Below, piece by piece: positions 1-10,860 of a DNA stretch of 64,000 bases (positions are counted from its first letter, which is position 1; each line of letters starts with the position of its first letter). The notes under the pieces are model-generated. The model was given only the letters and a program-made list of their open reading frames with translations. It ran no database searches and was not told the origin of the DNA. A program made the translations under genes and the position numbers. This DNA is from Saccharina japonica (taxonomy: Eukaryota > Sar > Phaeophyceae > Laminariales > Laminariaceae), in assembly GCA_008828725.1 (NCBI GenBank), contig MEHQ01001862.1, positions 16,938-80,937 on the forward strand. The letters run 5' to 3'.

Positions 1-1026
1 AAAATCTCTCTCCACTGGTAAAGCAGACAGGACGTCATTCGGGCTTCGAGCAACCCGGTATTGCTGCTGTACGAGTCGCGTCAAAAATATGTAAAACGCG
101 GTGGGACTGACTGCTCTTCGTTTCTCATTATTTGTCAGTCGTCTTTGCGGCCTTGCTGTCTTCTGTCTTGGTGTGTGTTTGCTGTTTGCTGGCTTCCTGG
201 CGGATCTTCCAACCAAAGTCGCACGCTCACATGCATACCTGATACGTATGATACGTACGACATTAATAGTACGATAGTACGATACGTCTCGACGGATAGT
301 ACGATACGTCTCGACGTACGATTTTCGTAAAGCTCTCTCGTAATAATACGTCTGTCTGTGTGACGTTCGTCATTGTTACTCTTCTACTCAACGATAGCGA
401 CGACAGCACACCCAGCACCCAGCACCCAGCAAACACTTCGTACTGCTGTCCGCCCTCCTGGTACACATCATACATGCAGCAGAGCCATCAGTACAAATTA
501 TCAAATTATGGGAAGAAGTTTGTACATACCGGTATACCAGCTGTATAAGACAGAGAAAACCAAATTCATCGCAAAGGCATGACAGTTCGAAGAGCTTATA
601 CCTGCTTACCACCTATTTTCGAGAAAATGGTTGGCGCACACTGTGTGCGAGACAAAAACGGGCTATTGCTGTACCAGGTATACTATATCCAATGGTTGAT
701 AGGTGACCCTCACCATTTTATCAAAGAAGTGGTAAAATAAGCTCCCCTCCGCAAAGTGATCTCTCTCGTAAATACGTTTCCGTCTCTGCTACACTACCAC
801 ACGAGATATACCTGGTATACTACAGAGGACGTAGTCGAACTGGAAACGTTGCGACAACATTTTCGTCTCCTTCCTACTCTCGTTGACAGCGGCGGTCGAT
901 CAAGCGTTAGTGCTTCTGTTGTCGCGCCCCCCACAGGAAACAAGACAAAGTAAACAGACCCTAGAATTCGGGGCAGCATTAGCAACAGACACAGGTTTAC
1001 CGTATTTGTCAAACTAGGCCCGTGCC
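1..1026. other. Intergenic DNA, no supported gene
   Basis: Only short frames with no recognisable protein features. A small tandem duplication of a GTACGATACGTCTCGAC motif lies at about 268-320, and the recurrent near-palindrome TACCTGGTATAC (or its complement) occurs near 676 and 808. Nothing else is supportable. Confidence 0.6.
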
Positions 1027-1180
1027 ATACGATCTGCGATTTCGTCTTGGCTCCCGTCGACAGCGATATAAATAGTACGGCTGCCGCCCCCCCCCCTCAC
1101 ACGGCCTGTGTCAATACGATCTGTGATTTTCTTTTGGCTTCCGTCGACAGCGGTAGTAGTAGTGCGGCTCACTGCCGCCA
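1027..1180. repeat. Two-copy tandem duplication, 87-bp period
   Basis: The segment beginning ATACGATCTGCGATTTCGTC at 1027 recurs at 1114 as ATACGATCTGTGATTTTC. Both copies continue through CCGTCGACAGCG and an AGTACGGCTGCCGCC-like stretch, so the period is 87 bp. The copies differ at several positions and the first carries a C run. Confidence 0.8.
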
Positions 1181-1184
1181 CACA

Positions 1185-1387
1185 CCCGACGCGCCGGCCT
1201 CCTCCCATTCGCCCCCCTACGCGCCGCACGCGCGCCCACTTCCGCGTCGCGTCCTCTCCTCTCGCCCCTGGCCACCGCCCGCCCCCCCCCAGTCGCGGCC
1301 TCTCGCCCTCCCCTCCCCCCTAGTTTACAGGTTGGTGGCGTCGTTTGCGAGGGACGCTGAAGAAACATGGATCCCACTTGCGTGAGT
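1185..1387 (+). promoter_or_regulatory. CpG/C-rich tract with possible first exon and splice donor
   Basis: A strongly C-rich, CpG-rich stretch (1185-1325) is followed by AAACATGG at 1363-1370. The ATG at 1367 opens five codons (M-D-P-T-C) that run straight into a consensus donor, GTGAGT at 1382-1387. This arrangement of CpG-rich DNA, good start context, tiny coding exon and perfect donor could be the 5' end of a gene. I cannot identify a following exon, and the next kilobases hold repeats. Speculative. Confidence 0.25.
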
Positions 1388-1544
1388 AGACAACCAGGGT
1401 CCCGTTTTTTTTTTTTTTGGCGTCACCAAAGGCTGGCGGTCTGGGTTAAGATCATTTGTGGCGTGGGTGTGATAGAGCTCAACTCCAGCACAGGCGGGAA
1501 TATTGTAGCCACGCAGCTGGTATGTATATGGTGGGAACCCATGA

Positions 1545-1865
1545 TGGCAGATACATAAGTAATACCAGGTTGTTGTCTCTGGAAGTGGGCCACACCAGAA
1601 ATGTACAATTAATATAATTGGAGGCTGTCCGTCGCATATTGGCAAGTCACGCGCCTCAGGAGGCGGTCTCTTAGGGCAGATGCCAGTGCACCCTGTCCAT
1701 GCGACTACGCCCAATACCTTACGGCGCTTTCGCGCTTGTGCAAGCAATGTCTGCCTCGGTTGGTGAAAACGGAGCCAACGTGCTGCAGCGTCGCCGGCAG
1801 TTGTACGGACTCGAGGCGATCACTAAATGAGTCATATGACTACGGCGGACGGACAATGGAGTTAC
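1545..1865 (+). repeat. Interspersed repeat family B, copy 1
   Basis: Shares a long colinear segment with 47050-47435 (+) and 32080-32280 (-). Common blocks are GGCCACACCAGAAAT, ATTGGAGGCTGT, the GCCTCAGGAGGCGGT hairpin-like block, ACGGCGCT..CGCTTG..GCAAGCAATG and TTGGTGAAAAC..CCAACGTGCT. It finishes in a degenerate version of the family end (GAGTCATATGACTACGGC). No coding potential is seen. It is probably a non-autonomous transposable element, class unknown. Confidence 0.75.
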
Positions 1866-2375
1866 ACCCGCAACCCCCCCCCTCGTCCACACCGCCCCGT
1901 TGCCCCGCTCCGAAACCTGCCTGCGCCCCGCTCGCGCCCACCCGCGCCAGGGACATCGACCCGCGTCGCCCCCCCAACACCGCGATTGCTGTCACTCGAC
2001 CTTGTCGTTCTGCTCCTATCTATGTCCTTATTATGATGTCACATGAACGACTGCGATGAACGGACCGCGACTTTGAAAAGACCGCCCCCCCGCGGTTACA
2101 TACAACGCTACGTCTGCGAAAGGGATGCGTGTCAAGTGGTCATCATGACTAAGGCAAAGCTAACAGAAATAGAAAAAATGAGTAGCGTCCCCGCCCCCCG
2201 CCGGTACTTACAATTAATTCATACTTGCCCCCCTTCTTGTTTAGCTTCTTAGCCCCCCTTCTTCGCCACAGTCACAACAGCCACCGTCTCTACTCCGAAC
2301 AACAAAGGCATCATTTCCGTGGATCCTTCTGTGGCTCGAAACATCTTGTTGAGGTCATCTCCGCTAGTGGTGCCG
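1866..2375. other. Intergenic, C-rich, no gene seen
   Basis: C-rich tracts and short frames of biased composition only. No splice-bounded coding block or repeat family could be assigned. Confidence 0.5.
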
Positions 2376-2379
2376 CTAG

Positions 2380-2650
2380 TCTAGGGATTGTACGCAGTTT
2401 TTTCTTGGGCGGCCTGGTCTCGGACTCTCCCCACCGGCGGTCATCGTCCCGAGCATCACCCACCAGCCGCTCATTTTTTCTTCACCCGTTGTATGCTGTA
2501 TGCTGTATACTGTATACGGCCCCTGCAAAGAGGAGGTGCCGTTTTGGGATGATGGTCTCGACGCTCTCGCATTGTGCCTTCTTGAGGCCATTGACATATT
2601 GCACGATGAGTGAGGTGGCCGGTGCGTTGTCGGCCCTGAAAGCCAATGGT
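2380..2650 (-). mobile_element. LINE (non-LTR retrotransposon) C-terminal fragment
   Basis: Read on the minus strand, one frame gives VETIIPKRHLLFAGAV. After a short AT-rich microsatellite insertion, the next frame gives VMLGTMTAGGESPRPGRPRK. This matches the region after the reverse transcriptase of LINE-type elements, where an (R/K)xLLFAGxV block is followed by VMFGxM.GG..PxPGRP. The second LINE piece in this window (51937-52446) has the equivalent ILFGGFVARMGEERLP and GVMFGKMVGG. The reading frame is broken, so this is a dead 3' fragment with no RT domain attached. The assignment rests on remembered family pattern; a protein search would settle it. Confidence 0.6.
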
Positions 2651-2825
2651 CCGTATAGAAGTAGCTGGTGGTGGTGGTGGTGTGCCGTTCGGATCTCACC
2701 GGAGTGCTCCTGGCCGAGAGCTTACGCGTCACACATACCCGTAAAGCAGGGTCTCCATCAACCCGGTGTTTGGCATTAGCGTCTTGATAGGCGCACAATC
2801 TCCAGGGTGAACAGAGCGGTCTCCA

Positions 2826-3191
2826 TTTTTGTTTTCCATCCCATTTATTATCTTCGCCCTTCCTTTCTCTCTCCTCCCTCATCGTAACTCAGATCCGGGG
2901 TCACAAAGTAGGCTCCTCTCCCTCCTCCCCCACTACGGTTCTTGCCTTGCATTTTTATCGCGAGAAGACTTCAGCCTTTTCTTCCCTCGTCGACTCGCAT
3001 CGAGTTGTGCCTACCCACGCTACTAGGCGCTCTCAGCAGTTGATTCCGTTTTTTATTTGTTTTTGCAAATAAACTCTCAAAAGTCCGACCCACGTGAGAT
3101 TCGAACTCCAGACATCAACGTTTAGAAGCGTATATACCGTATATATTGGCTGGAGAAAATCAGTAATTAGTGCGCTTTCTGGACGACCTAA
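2826..3191 (-). mobile_element. tRNA-derived SINE, near full length (copy 1)
   Basis: On the minus strand the order is a tRNA-like head with a B box (GAGTTCGAATC, near 3098-3108), a short linker, the shared body (GCGCC..TGGGTAGG, TCGACGAGGGAAGAAA, TCTCGCGATAAAAA, AGCCTACTTTGTGACCCCGG, TCTGAGTTACGA) and a tail AATAAATGGGATGGAAAA. The same order is found at 10250, 35689 and 41683. The head is more diverged from the tRNA consensus than in the other copies. Confidence 0.8.
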
Positions 3192-3790
3192 GGGCAGATC
3201 AACATCAAGCTTTCTCTCCCTCCGCCTCGTCACACGACTTTGACGTGCGGAGGTATTCCGTGTTCTTGGTATCTGTGAAACCTATCAGGAAGCGTGTTTG
3301 TACGCGGGGGGGTCTAACGTAACTTACTGTTAATAGTAGACGGATCTAGAGGGGCGCGGACGGGGTTAGCTCGCTTTCACACCACAACTGCAAGCGGATG
3401 TATCCGTTGTTTCTGGGGTTTAGGGTGTTTTTTTTTCACTGGCATACATGATGTTCCGTTTTCCAAGTCGGTTTCCACATTGTTTCTACAGGGTTACGAA
3501 CGATGTCCACTCCGTTTCGCGTCCCGGTTTCCATAAGCTCAGTGTTCTTGCAGTGTGCCGGTAGTTCTTACGATCGCTCCGTTGTTTGTGATATTTTTTT
3601 GACTGCCTCGTGCCCAACCCCACTCAGCGTTGTAGCCTTTTTTCCCCGTTAGTCACATACTTCGTACATACGTACGTCAACTTGATTTTGCTGTCCTGCC
3701 AGTCCCACCCCGCTCACCACGAAGGGTGATTCGGGTAATGTGGCCGCTCATACTGAGGCACAGGACTGAAGTTCTCGTGTATGGTGCCTT
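3192..3790. other. Intergenic, no gene seen
   Basis: AT/GC-mixed sequence with homopolymer runs and no recognisable coding or repeat family. Confidence 0.5.
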
Positions 3791-3794
3791 TTTC

Positions 3795-3872
3795 CACGAT
3801 GCATGTATGCCCCCCTGATACGTGGTCAATGGTCATATGACTAGGGCGAGCAACAAATGAGTACCCTGCCCC
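3795..3872 (+). repeat. Poly-C-terminated repeat end
   Basis: Contains the family end GGTCAATGGTCATATGACTA, then GCGAGCAACAAATGAGTAC and a C run. The same terminal block is found at 14130, 14455, 31905 (-), 42060 (-) and 42140 (-). Confidence 0.7.
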
Positions 3873-6110
3873 CCCCCTCCCCGCTTTGCTCGAAGTGTAG
3901 CGGTAGCTATTCAAATTATCCGGAGGTGGTTCTTCTCGTTGTCACGTACGTTTGCCCCCCCCTCCCCCGCCAATCCGCTGTGGATAAACGGTACATGTAG
4001 CCCCGTGTTCTTCCGGTTCAGACGTAGAATTTTATTATCAGCCACGCCCCCGCCCCCGTCGCTCGGGACGTGGCGGTAGCTTGGAGTCTTCTGTTTTCAC
4101 GGATGCCTTTTCTCTCCCCACCCCCCCTCGCTGTGGCTCTGACGTCTCTTTGGAGCTCCTTACGGGTAGTCTTAGGCTTCCTGTCTAATTCTCCTTTTAA
4201 TCTTCCTTCAGGAGGCCTGGTATGATACGTGGCGTCACAGGTTAGAGGTGTGGGAGTGGGGTTTTGAGGAGCCGCATCTTCGATTAATGACTCAGTTCAT
4301 GAAACCAGTACGTAGTTTTTCAAATCTCCCATGTTTCTACTTATTGTATACCAGGTATCAGGTATAGGGCTCATCAGGTTTCAGGCTGGGCCGTGCTCAT
4401 GGTACTTTTCTGGATGGTCTGTAAGGGCCTCTAGGACTATAATGGGAATCAGAGGGCGTAACACAGGTGGTAACATGTTGCGCTCGCGCACCTTTTTGTC
4501 GTAACTCCCGTTTTTTTCACCACGTACCGAAGGCATGGTGCGGCTTGCCGCACCACGCTCTTCCTGTGCAGCACCTTTTTTCGTCGTATATAAGCGAAAA
4601 CAATTGTGCGGGTCGTTTTTCGCCGCAGGCTACTGCGCCGTGGACGAAAATTGTTTTGGCGTGCTTTTCGTCGCAGGCGTTTTTTTTCGAGGCTTGTTTT
4701 GTGTTGTTTTCGTCTTAGATGCTTTATTTGAAGCTGCTTTCCTCTTTTGACATAGAGTACTTTACTTCCTTTGAGAAGCGGCTACTATTTCCGACGATGC
4801 CTCCGCGAGGCGCAAAAGAGTAACCAACACAGGAATGAGATATATTGTTTCGGCTGCGGTGGTTGTGTGCTAGGCTGCAGGGCAAGGGATTTGGTTAGGG
4901 TTCAGGGCGAGGCTTGGCCCGAGTCATTAGCTTTGAACCCAGGACAAGGCTTCCGAGTGCTTTTTGAACAGAGTTCATCCGCGAACTGAAATTGGATAAG
5001 AACCAGGCTCTTCTTCTATAACAATGATTCACGCAGGTTAGTGGCAACGAGGACCTGTTCAATAGGAAAACCAGGCCTGGGAACACTGCTGTGGCCTCTG
5101 TGGCCCCTATGCATGCACCTCACAATATGTCTGATGCTTAGTGATCGTCATTTTGTCCTTGTTTCTTAGCAAAATGCATAATATTCTAAGGCAGCCGGCA
5201 CCACGTATGCAAGAGGATAAACCGAGCGGGTTAGACGCACATTTTGAGTATATTGACGCATATATGGCAAAACAAAACGCCCTCCGGGGCCCCTCCGGGG
5301 AGCCGCACCTAACCGCCGCGGGCCACAGCACAACTAGCAGAAACGACGAACAAATGATGATGGAAGTGGAGGGGCAGAGGTAAAGCATGCAAGAGAAACA
5401 ACGCGCGTCATAGTTTTTGTCGTATGCACATGATGAGTAGAATACGTTTGGGTATTGAAATCGAACATTAAAAGAGGCGGTTGAAAAAACAAAATCGTCG
5501 TATGGACGTACGTATAATAAGTTTTTTTTTCGGTTGAAAAAAAAAGGGGGGGGGGGAAACGAAAAATCTTGTGCTCGTTGACCTCATGCGGGCAGTGGTT
5601 TATGCGCGCATTGTCAAGAAAATGCCTGCCTCGCGAAGAAGACACAACCTTGAATGATTTCACATTCGTATTGATGCTATTGCTGATTGATTTGATGTGT
5701 CGTTCGTGTGCGGGAAAATATTATTACTAGAAATTTATCCCAGCGAGACGACGTGGTGGGGACCATCGTAATTTAGTCTGACGCTCCGCCCCTGCTTTCC
5801 GACAGGAACAATATACTGATCATTTAGGATAAGTTGATAATGATTTACCGTTACGTGCGGCGGTGGTGTTTTTTTTGTCTCTGGGTACAGAAGGGGGAAA
5901 GGCAGCCATATCATAGAGTGATCCATGAACGGGGGGTGGGGTGGGATGGGGTTCGGGGTAGTTTTCTTAGTTTTGCTAGAGCCCTGCTGTGCTCGTCCGA
6001 TGGGCACTTTTGCGTGTCCACGACGAGGAGCGGTGGCAACGTTTGACCGAAATGTGCAGGGCTGTTCGCGTATCATGACCTCATAATACCCTGGGGCCGG
6101 GGCAGGAAGT
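3873..6110. other. Intergenic, C-rich tracts and a short hairpin
   Basis: Several C-rich tracts lie at 3950-4130. A perfect short inverted repeat (GGTGCGGC-TT-GCCGCACC) sits at about 4536-4553. Frames here are short and of biased composition, and no gene is supported. A poly-T and a poly-A/poly-G tract flank about 5520-5560. Confidence 0.45.
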
Positions 6111-6114
6111 GCTC

Positions 6115-6890
6115 AATATCTCATGGGTTGGGTCGGGTCGGGTCAAGAGTTGGCGGGTCGGGTCAGGTCAGGTCAAGAATTTATCGCATTTCACGGGTCG
6201 AGTCGGGTCGGATCAAGAGTTTTCCAAATCTCACGGGTCGGGTCGGGTCGGGTCGGGTCAAGAGGTGAGAAAAAGCTCACGGGTCGAGTCAGGTTACGAC
6301 CCGCGAGAAACGGGTCACTCGCAGGTCGGGCCAGCATGATCCGCGAGTTGGTGTCTGCTGACCCGCGGATCGGACCCGCGCACCCGGCCCGCGGATCCGA
6401 CACTTGAAACAATCCACTTTCTGCACGAAGGCTTCTCTCGTACCATCTTAAATTTCATTCCTATTGGTACCATGTTCAAACATGAAAACATCGTCAAATC
6501 TATATACACATGTCCGCATTCATCCATACCCACTACAGCCAGGCCACATGTCACTGCGGAGAGCAACAATGAAGATTACATTGTTTTTGAAGTGTCGACC
6601 CACAGGCCGGGTCCGCGGGTCGAACCCGCGGGTCGAAATGATTTTTTTCGTGGGTTGAGGTGACTAGGCCCGCGACATGACCCGTATATGTCACGGGTCA
6701 ATCGGAATCTGGCGGGTCGGGTCGGGTCAGGAGGTGTTCAATATCCTACGGGTCAAGTCGGGTCGGGTAAAGAGGATGTCAAATCTCGCGGGTCGGGTCG
6801 AGTCGGGTCGGGTCGAGCCAGGAGGCTTCCAAACTCTCGCGGGTCGGGTCGCTGACCCGACCCGACCAGACCAGACCTCACCCGTGGGAT
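6115..6890 (+). repeat. GGGTC pentamer-rich degenerate tandem arrays
   Basis: Two arrays of (GGGTC)n, often as GGGTCGGGTCGGGTCAAGAG, lie at 6120-6300 and 6700-6860. Between them is a non-repetitive middle (6400-6580) and a zone of ACCCGCGGGTCG palindromes. The symmetric layout (array, unique middle, array) resembles the subterminal repeats of some hAT elements. The middle encodes a short ETIHFLHEGF frame near 6410-6440, faintly like the end of a hAT transposase. The tandem repeat is certain; the transposon reading is weak. Confidence 0.7.
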
Positions 6891-7084
6891 TCGACGTGAG
6901 CCACGAATAGCCCTCCTGGAAATGTGTCGTTTCGCTAGAATATGGCGATTAGGGTCCCTTACTGTCACGTACCATGTATGCGATAGATAGGAGATGGTCT
7001 GATGGTCTGCGAGGCTGAGGGCTGAAACGGTGGCGGTTGTGCCGCCTACCTAAGAGAAGTAGGGCATAACTCGCTCTCACAGGG

Positions 7085-7370
7085 GGGTGCATCTATCTAT
7101 CTATTCGATCCGGTCACCCCCCCTCCCCCCCCTTTCCCCCCTTTGCTAAGGGTGGGTGTGGTTGTTAATAGTAGGGCATAAACTCTGGGATACCCGGGTG
7201 CCAAGCCTGGTTGTTTTTGGCTATAATCGGACATGTACCCGAGTACACCCTGATTGCCGGGTAATTACCCGGGTACCCTCATACTCGGGTAGATACCCAA
7301 CTATCCTCATACTCGAGAAAGTACCCGGGTACCCATACTCGGGTATATACCCGGGTATATACCCCAAGAT
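7085..7370. repeat. TACCCGGGTA-type palindromic tandem repeat
   Basis: Repeats of TACCCGGGTA(TA)n and ACTCGGGTA are densest at 7180-7370, so the region is full of overlapping self-complementary decamers. Each unit contains a CCCGGG core. Confidence 0.8.
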
Positions 7371-8185
7371 AATAGACCCTTCCTTCTGTTACTAAACACA
7401 CCCTGGCCCTTTTCCTTCCTCCGACTCCGTCTTTGCGAACGCGATAACATGGACGTGCGAGACTACTGGTGCAGTGGGGGGCCGGCGTTAAGAAACGTAA
7501 ATTTGGCGTCCAGGCTCGAAGCCTTATTTTGTGTGCTCTCACCAGCTACATTTCTTAAGTCATCATGGTTTCTTATTCTCTCGACCAAAACTCAACAGTT
7601 TTTAACGTTTCGATTTTCTTATTTCGCATGTATCGCACAACCGCATCTATATCACGTACGTACGAGACAAAATAAGAGAGCACCTCTGGTAGATGTTCAC
7701 GGCATGGGTTCACAAGGTGCTTGTATTTGTGTTTTTTGGCAGAGGGGTACCGTAGATGACACCGAACCAACTGCTCGTGCCAGTATTATATGCATACGAG
7801 TAGCACGCCAATATTCTTGACGGCAACAACATGCGGAAACTTTGTGCTTTTAGGCGTTTCATTTTCAGTACCAAGCTCCGGAGCGGCCTCGTTTCTTATC
7901 TTCTTGTAGTTAAGCTTCGATCGCTTCAGTTTCTTATATATATAACTGTTTCTTATCGCGTTGCCCGTTTTGAGCTGTGTTTCTCACACTTAATTGACAG
8001 GCTGAGCCTCTTTCTTTCTTGACATAATAACACGCACGCGTGAGACTACTGTTGTATCACTGGATGCACTGTTACTGTAGATAGATAATGTGTGTTTGCT
8101 GAGTGGGAGCTGTATTTAGTATGGTGACATGCCTGGCTCTCTTCTTGTTATTCATAGTGCATCTCATAAACCAGTACGACGTACG
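7371..8185. other. Intergenic, no gene seen
   Basis: T-rich sequence with short frames only. Confidence 0.45.
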
Positions 8186-8189
8186 AAGC

Positions 8190-8385
8190 ACTTTTTTTTT
8201 TCCCATCCCATTTTTATCTTCGCACTTCTGTCCCTCTCCCTTCATAGTCGTAACTCAGATCCGGGGTCACAAAGCAGGCTCTTCTCCCTCCTCCCTACTA
8301 CGGTTCGTACCTTGATTTTATCGCGCGGGGGGTTCAGCATTCCCAACGCTCGTCGATTTCCATCGAATTCTGCTACGTAACTCAC
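8190..8385 (-). mobile_element. SINE, 5'-truncated (copy 2)
   Basis: Minus-strand 3' part of the SINE: the TCGACGAGCGTTGGGAA variant, the GTAGTAGGGAGG..AGCCTGCTTTGTGACCCCGG block, TCTGAGTTACGA, and an AAAAATGGGATGGGAAAA tail. The tRNA-like head is missing. It shares the 'CGAGCGTTGGGAA' variant with the copy at 17295, so the two may be one subfamily. Confidence 0.75.
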
Positions 8386-9190
8386 GCTCTCGCGCTTTCC
8401 GGTAGTCAAAATATTTTAATAACTGCCAGGTACCAGGTATGGGCCCACCAACAAGAAACACCTACTCGTAACAGGTGTCTAGTACGAGCAAGCCTTATAA
8501 TTTTATTGTGAGACCATCCTTGTTTGATCTTGTGAGCTTTGGCTATTATTATGTAGGATTTAGTGTAGCGCTCGCCGCCGAGCTCAATTTCTTAATCCAA
8601 TTTTCTTACATAGCGTCCCTAAAAAAGTGAGGCTAATGTTCTTATTACTGCTGCTGTTGCTGCTGTAGGCTGTTTCTTATTTGTGGGTCTATGCTGAAAA
8701 TATATACTTAAAGCAGTACAGTAGTATCGTATGTATACGTAGGTACGAGTAGGTGCATATAGGATTCAGGCAGATCTACACAGACATCCAGTAGATTGTG
8801 ATCTGTCTGCTGGTCCCATGCTTGCTATGATATGCCTGGTACATGCTTATTTATGCTGCTCTTCGTCATATTCATACTGTATGATAGGAGTCAGTTGGGT
8901 CTATCTATCTACGTTTGATACACCGACCGACTGGTTCTTCTTCGATGACACGGCATGTTGAGCAATGACACAAAACTACATGTTAGCATGTTACAGCAGG
9001 GGCCATCACGGGTTCGACCGGGAGATGTTTCCTTCCTGCTTGCGGTGTACCACTGCTGTTGCTGCTGCTGCTGTGTCCGGAAATGTAAAGATCGTGTAGA
9101 TATCCATAATTAAACCCAAACAGTCGCTTACATTTCCGGACAGTGTGCTACTCGGTTTGACTTCGTACTAAATAATTTTGCCATGTCTCT
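8386..9190. other. Intergenic, CTG/CAG-rich, no gene seen
   Basis: Short GCTGCTG runs (8650, 9055) and scattered GTAC palindromes. No supportable coding sequence. Confidence 0.45.
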
Positions 9191-9448
9191 TCCGTGCCCG
9201 GTACGACTGCAGGTGGCGGCAAGTTTAAGAGTCACGGCAAGAAAGGATACAGGACTGTGAGCTTGACAGTCACGGATGCAAATGCACCGAGTTGCAGCCG
9301 CGGTGGAGTGTGCGAGCTTTCCCCCCCCGAGCTCAAAACCAAACTCAACCCCCTGTCAAGTTTATCGAGCCGTACCAGGTGCCTTTCTTCTGCTGTACAG
9401 CGCACAAAAAGCAAGACAAAGCACTATCACACCATCGTCATCAACATC

Positions 9449-9637
9449 ATGAGCACCATCATGTCATCAGGAGCATCGTCTGGTCCGAGTCTGGCGGTTA
9501 CTACTCCTCCTACAACTCCTACTACTGTTGGTTCGAACGTCGCAGCAACAACCAGCACCAGCACCACCATAACCACCACCAAGAACAACAGCGACAACAG
9601 CCGCAGCGGCCGCAAGGAGCAAGTCGAGGCACTGATG
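9449..9637 (+). CDS. Candidate first exon of a hypothetical three-exon gene
   Basis: The ATG at 9449 opens a Ser/Thr/Pro/Asn-rich stretch (MSTIMSSGASSG, later TTSTSTTITTTKNN) and ends SGRKEQVEALM at a donor-like GTGAGG (9638). The exon is 63 codons long and ends in phase 0. The candidate next exon begins STEEAKQLLMQRVDQQ, so joining them gives a continuous amphipathic Glu/Gln-rich stretch. The family is unknown. The frame also runs upstream to 9194 in a different style of sequence, so the start could lie earlier. The weakest part is the absence of any recognisable domain. Confidence 0.35.
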
Positions 9638-10019
9638 GTGAGGGTGAACTGGTCTATTCCAGTCTCGTACATAGGTACTTGTAGTCAGGATACCGAGTGC
9701 TGTTGTCATATCAGCTCCCCTCCCGCACCACCGCCGGTGCCATCGCCCGTACGATGTACTCGTAGTTTTTTAAGTAGTTTCCGGTCGATTAAATGAACGC
9801 CCGGCACTGAAGCCTGTAGTACTTGTACGCACCTATTACTACTGCTGCTGTCGATAGATAGAGTAGTTGAGCTGGCGACACGAGCGTTTGGGCGCAGAGG
9901 CAGGCCATGAAGAGGGTATCATACTGCTGTACTGCTTTCTTCCTGCTCCGGAAAGCAGGGCGGGAATCTATTGACGAGCTGAAGCCGTCGACTAAACTTT
10001 CCTCATCGCATCGTATCAT

Positions 10020-10245
10020 ACTTTTACGGTCCCGTCCCGTCGTGAAACCTGTCTGTATATATTTACCCTCCCGTCTCGTCGTGGAAAAACAAAATACGTC
10101 CCGTCCCGTCGTGATTTTTTCATGTACCGTCCCGTTCCATCGCGGTATGTTTATGTACCATCCCGCCCTGCAAAAAGTATATTTACAGCCCCATCCCGCA
10201 CTACGCCGTAAAACTATACCAGATATAGTTTACCGTGCCATCCCA
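10020..10245. repeat. GTCCC-rich degenerate minisatellite, left part
   Basis: Repeats of CCGTCCCGTCGTG with TTTAC linkers. The same repeat resumes after the inserted SINE at 10600-10765, so the SINE has split one array. Confidence 0.75.
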
Positions 10246-10249
10246 AGCC

Positions 10250-10588
10250 GGTCGCCCCGGTAGAGTAGTGGTCAGCTTCGAAGGCTACTATCATTGGTAC
10301 CCAAGTTCGAATCCCACCGTGGTGAGATTTTTACTTTACGAATTAAAAAATAAAAAGGAACCAATTATTGCTGAGAGCGCCTTCGCTGCGTGGGTAGGCG
10401 GAATCCGACGCAAGTCGACGAGGGAAGAAAGTGCTGAAATCTTCTCGCGATAAAAACCAAGGCAAGAACCGTAGTGGGGGGGGAGGGAGAAGAGCCTACT
10501 TTGTGACCCCGGGTCTGAGTTACGACCAGGAAGCAGAGAGAAAGGAAGGGCGAAGACAATAAATGGGATGAACAAAAAAAGAAATGGT
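10250..10588 (+). mobile_element. tRNA-derived SINE, full length (copy 3)
   Basis: The head GGTCGCCCCGGTAGAGTAG carries an A-box-like TAGAGTAGTGG (10261-10271) and a B box AGTTCGAATCC (10304-10314), spaced as in a tRNA promoter. Its D-arm resembles tRNA-Glu (compare the GGTGGTCTAATGGTTA of copy 8). The body then runs through GCTGAGAGCGCC, GGGTAGGCGGAATCCGACG, TCTCGCGATAAAAACC and AGCCTACTTTGTGACCCC. The 3' end is AATAAATGGGATG plus an A-rich tail. It is inserted in a GTCCC minisatellite and would be transcribed by RNA polymerase III if active. Confidence 0.9.
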
Positions 10589-10599
10589 GAAACTACGGT

Positions 10600-10765
10600 A
10601 GATATTTACCGTTCCGTTCTGTCCCGCTGTTAAAACCAAACCCGCTTTTTACTCTACCGCCCCATCCCGCCGACAATGTTTTACATCGACTACTGACCCG
10701 TCCCGTCCCGCTCAGCCAACTATTAGTTTTGTCTCCTCATTTTCCCGTCTCGTCTTCATCAAATG
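10600..10765. repeat. GTCCC-rich degenerate minisatellite, right part
   Basis: Continuation of the array at 10020-10245: GTCCCGC and CCCATCCCGCCG motifs with TTTAC linkers. Confidence 0.65.
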
Positions 10766-10860
10766 TGCACTATACTTCCGTCCAGATTGCTGTATATTAT
10801 CATGATGCATGCGCGCATCGGGTGCTCGTGGGACACGACATTCTCGCGGTGTAGCACACA

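Noticed and set aside
10250..10325. A functional tRNA gene
   Set aside because: A and B boxes are present, but the acceptor and anticodon stems do not close properly, and the same head is followed by the same non-tRNA body at several sites, so it is a SINE.
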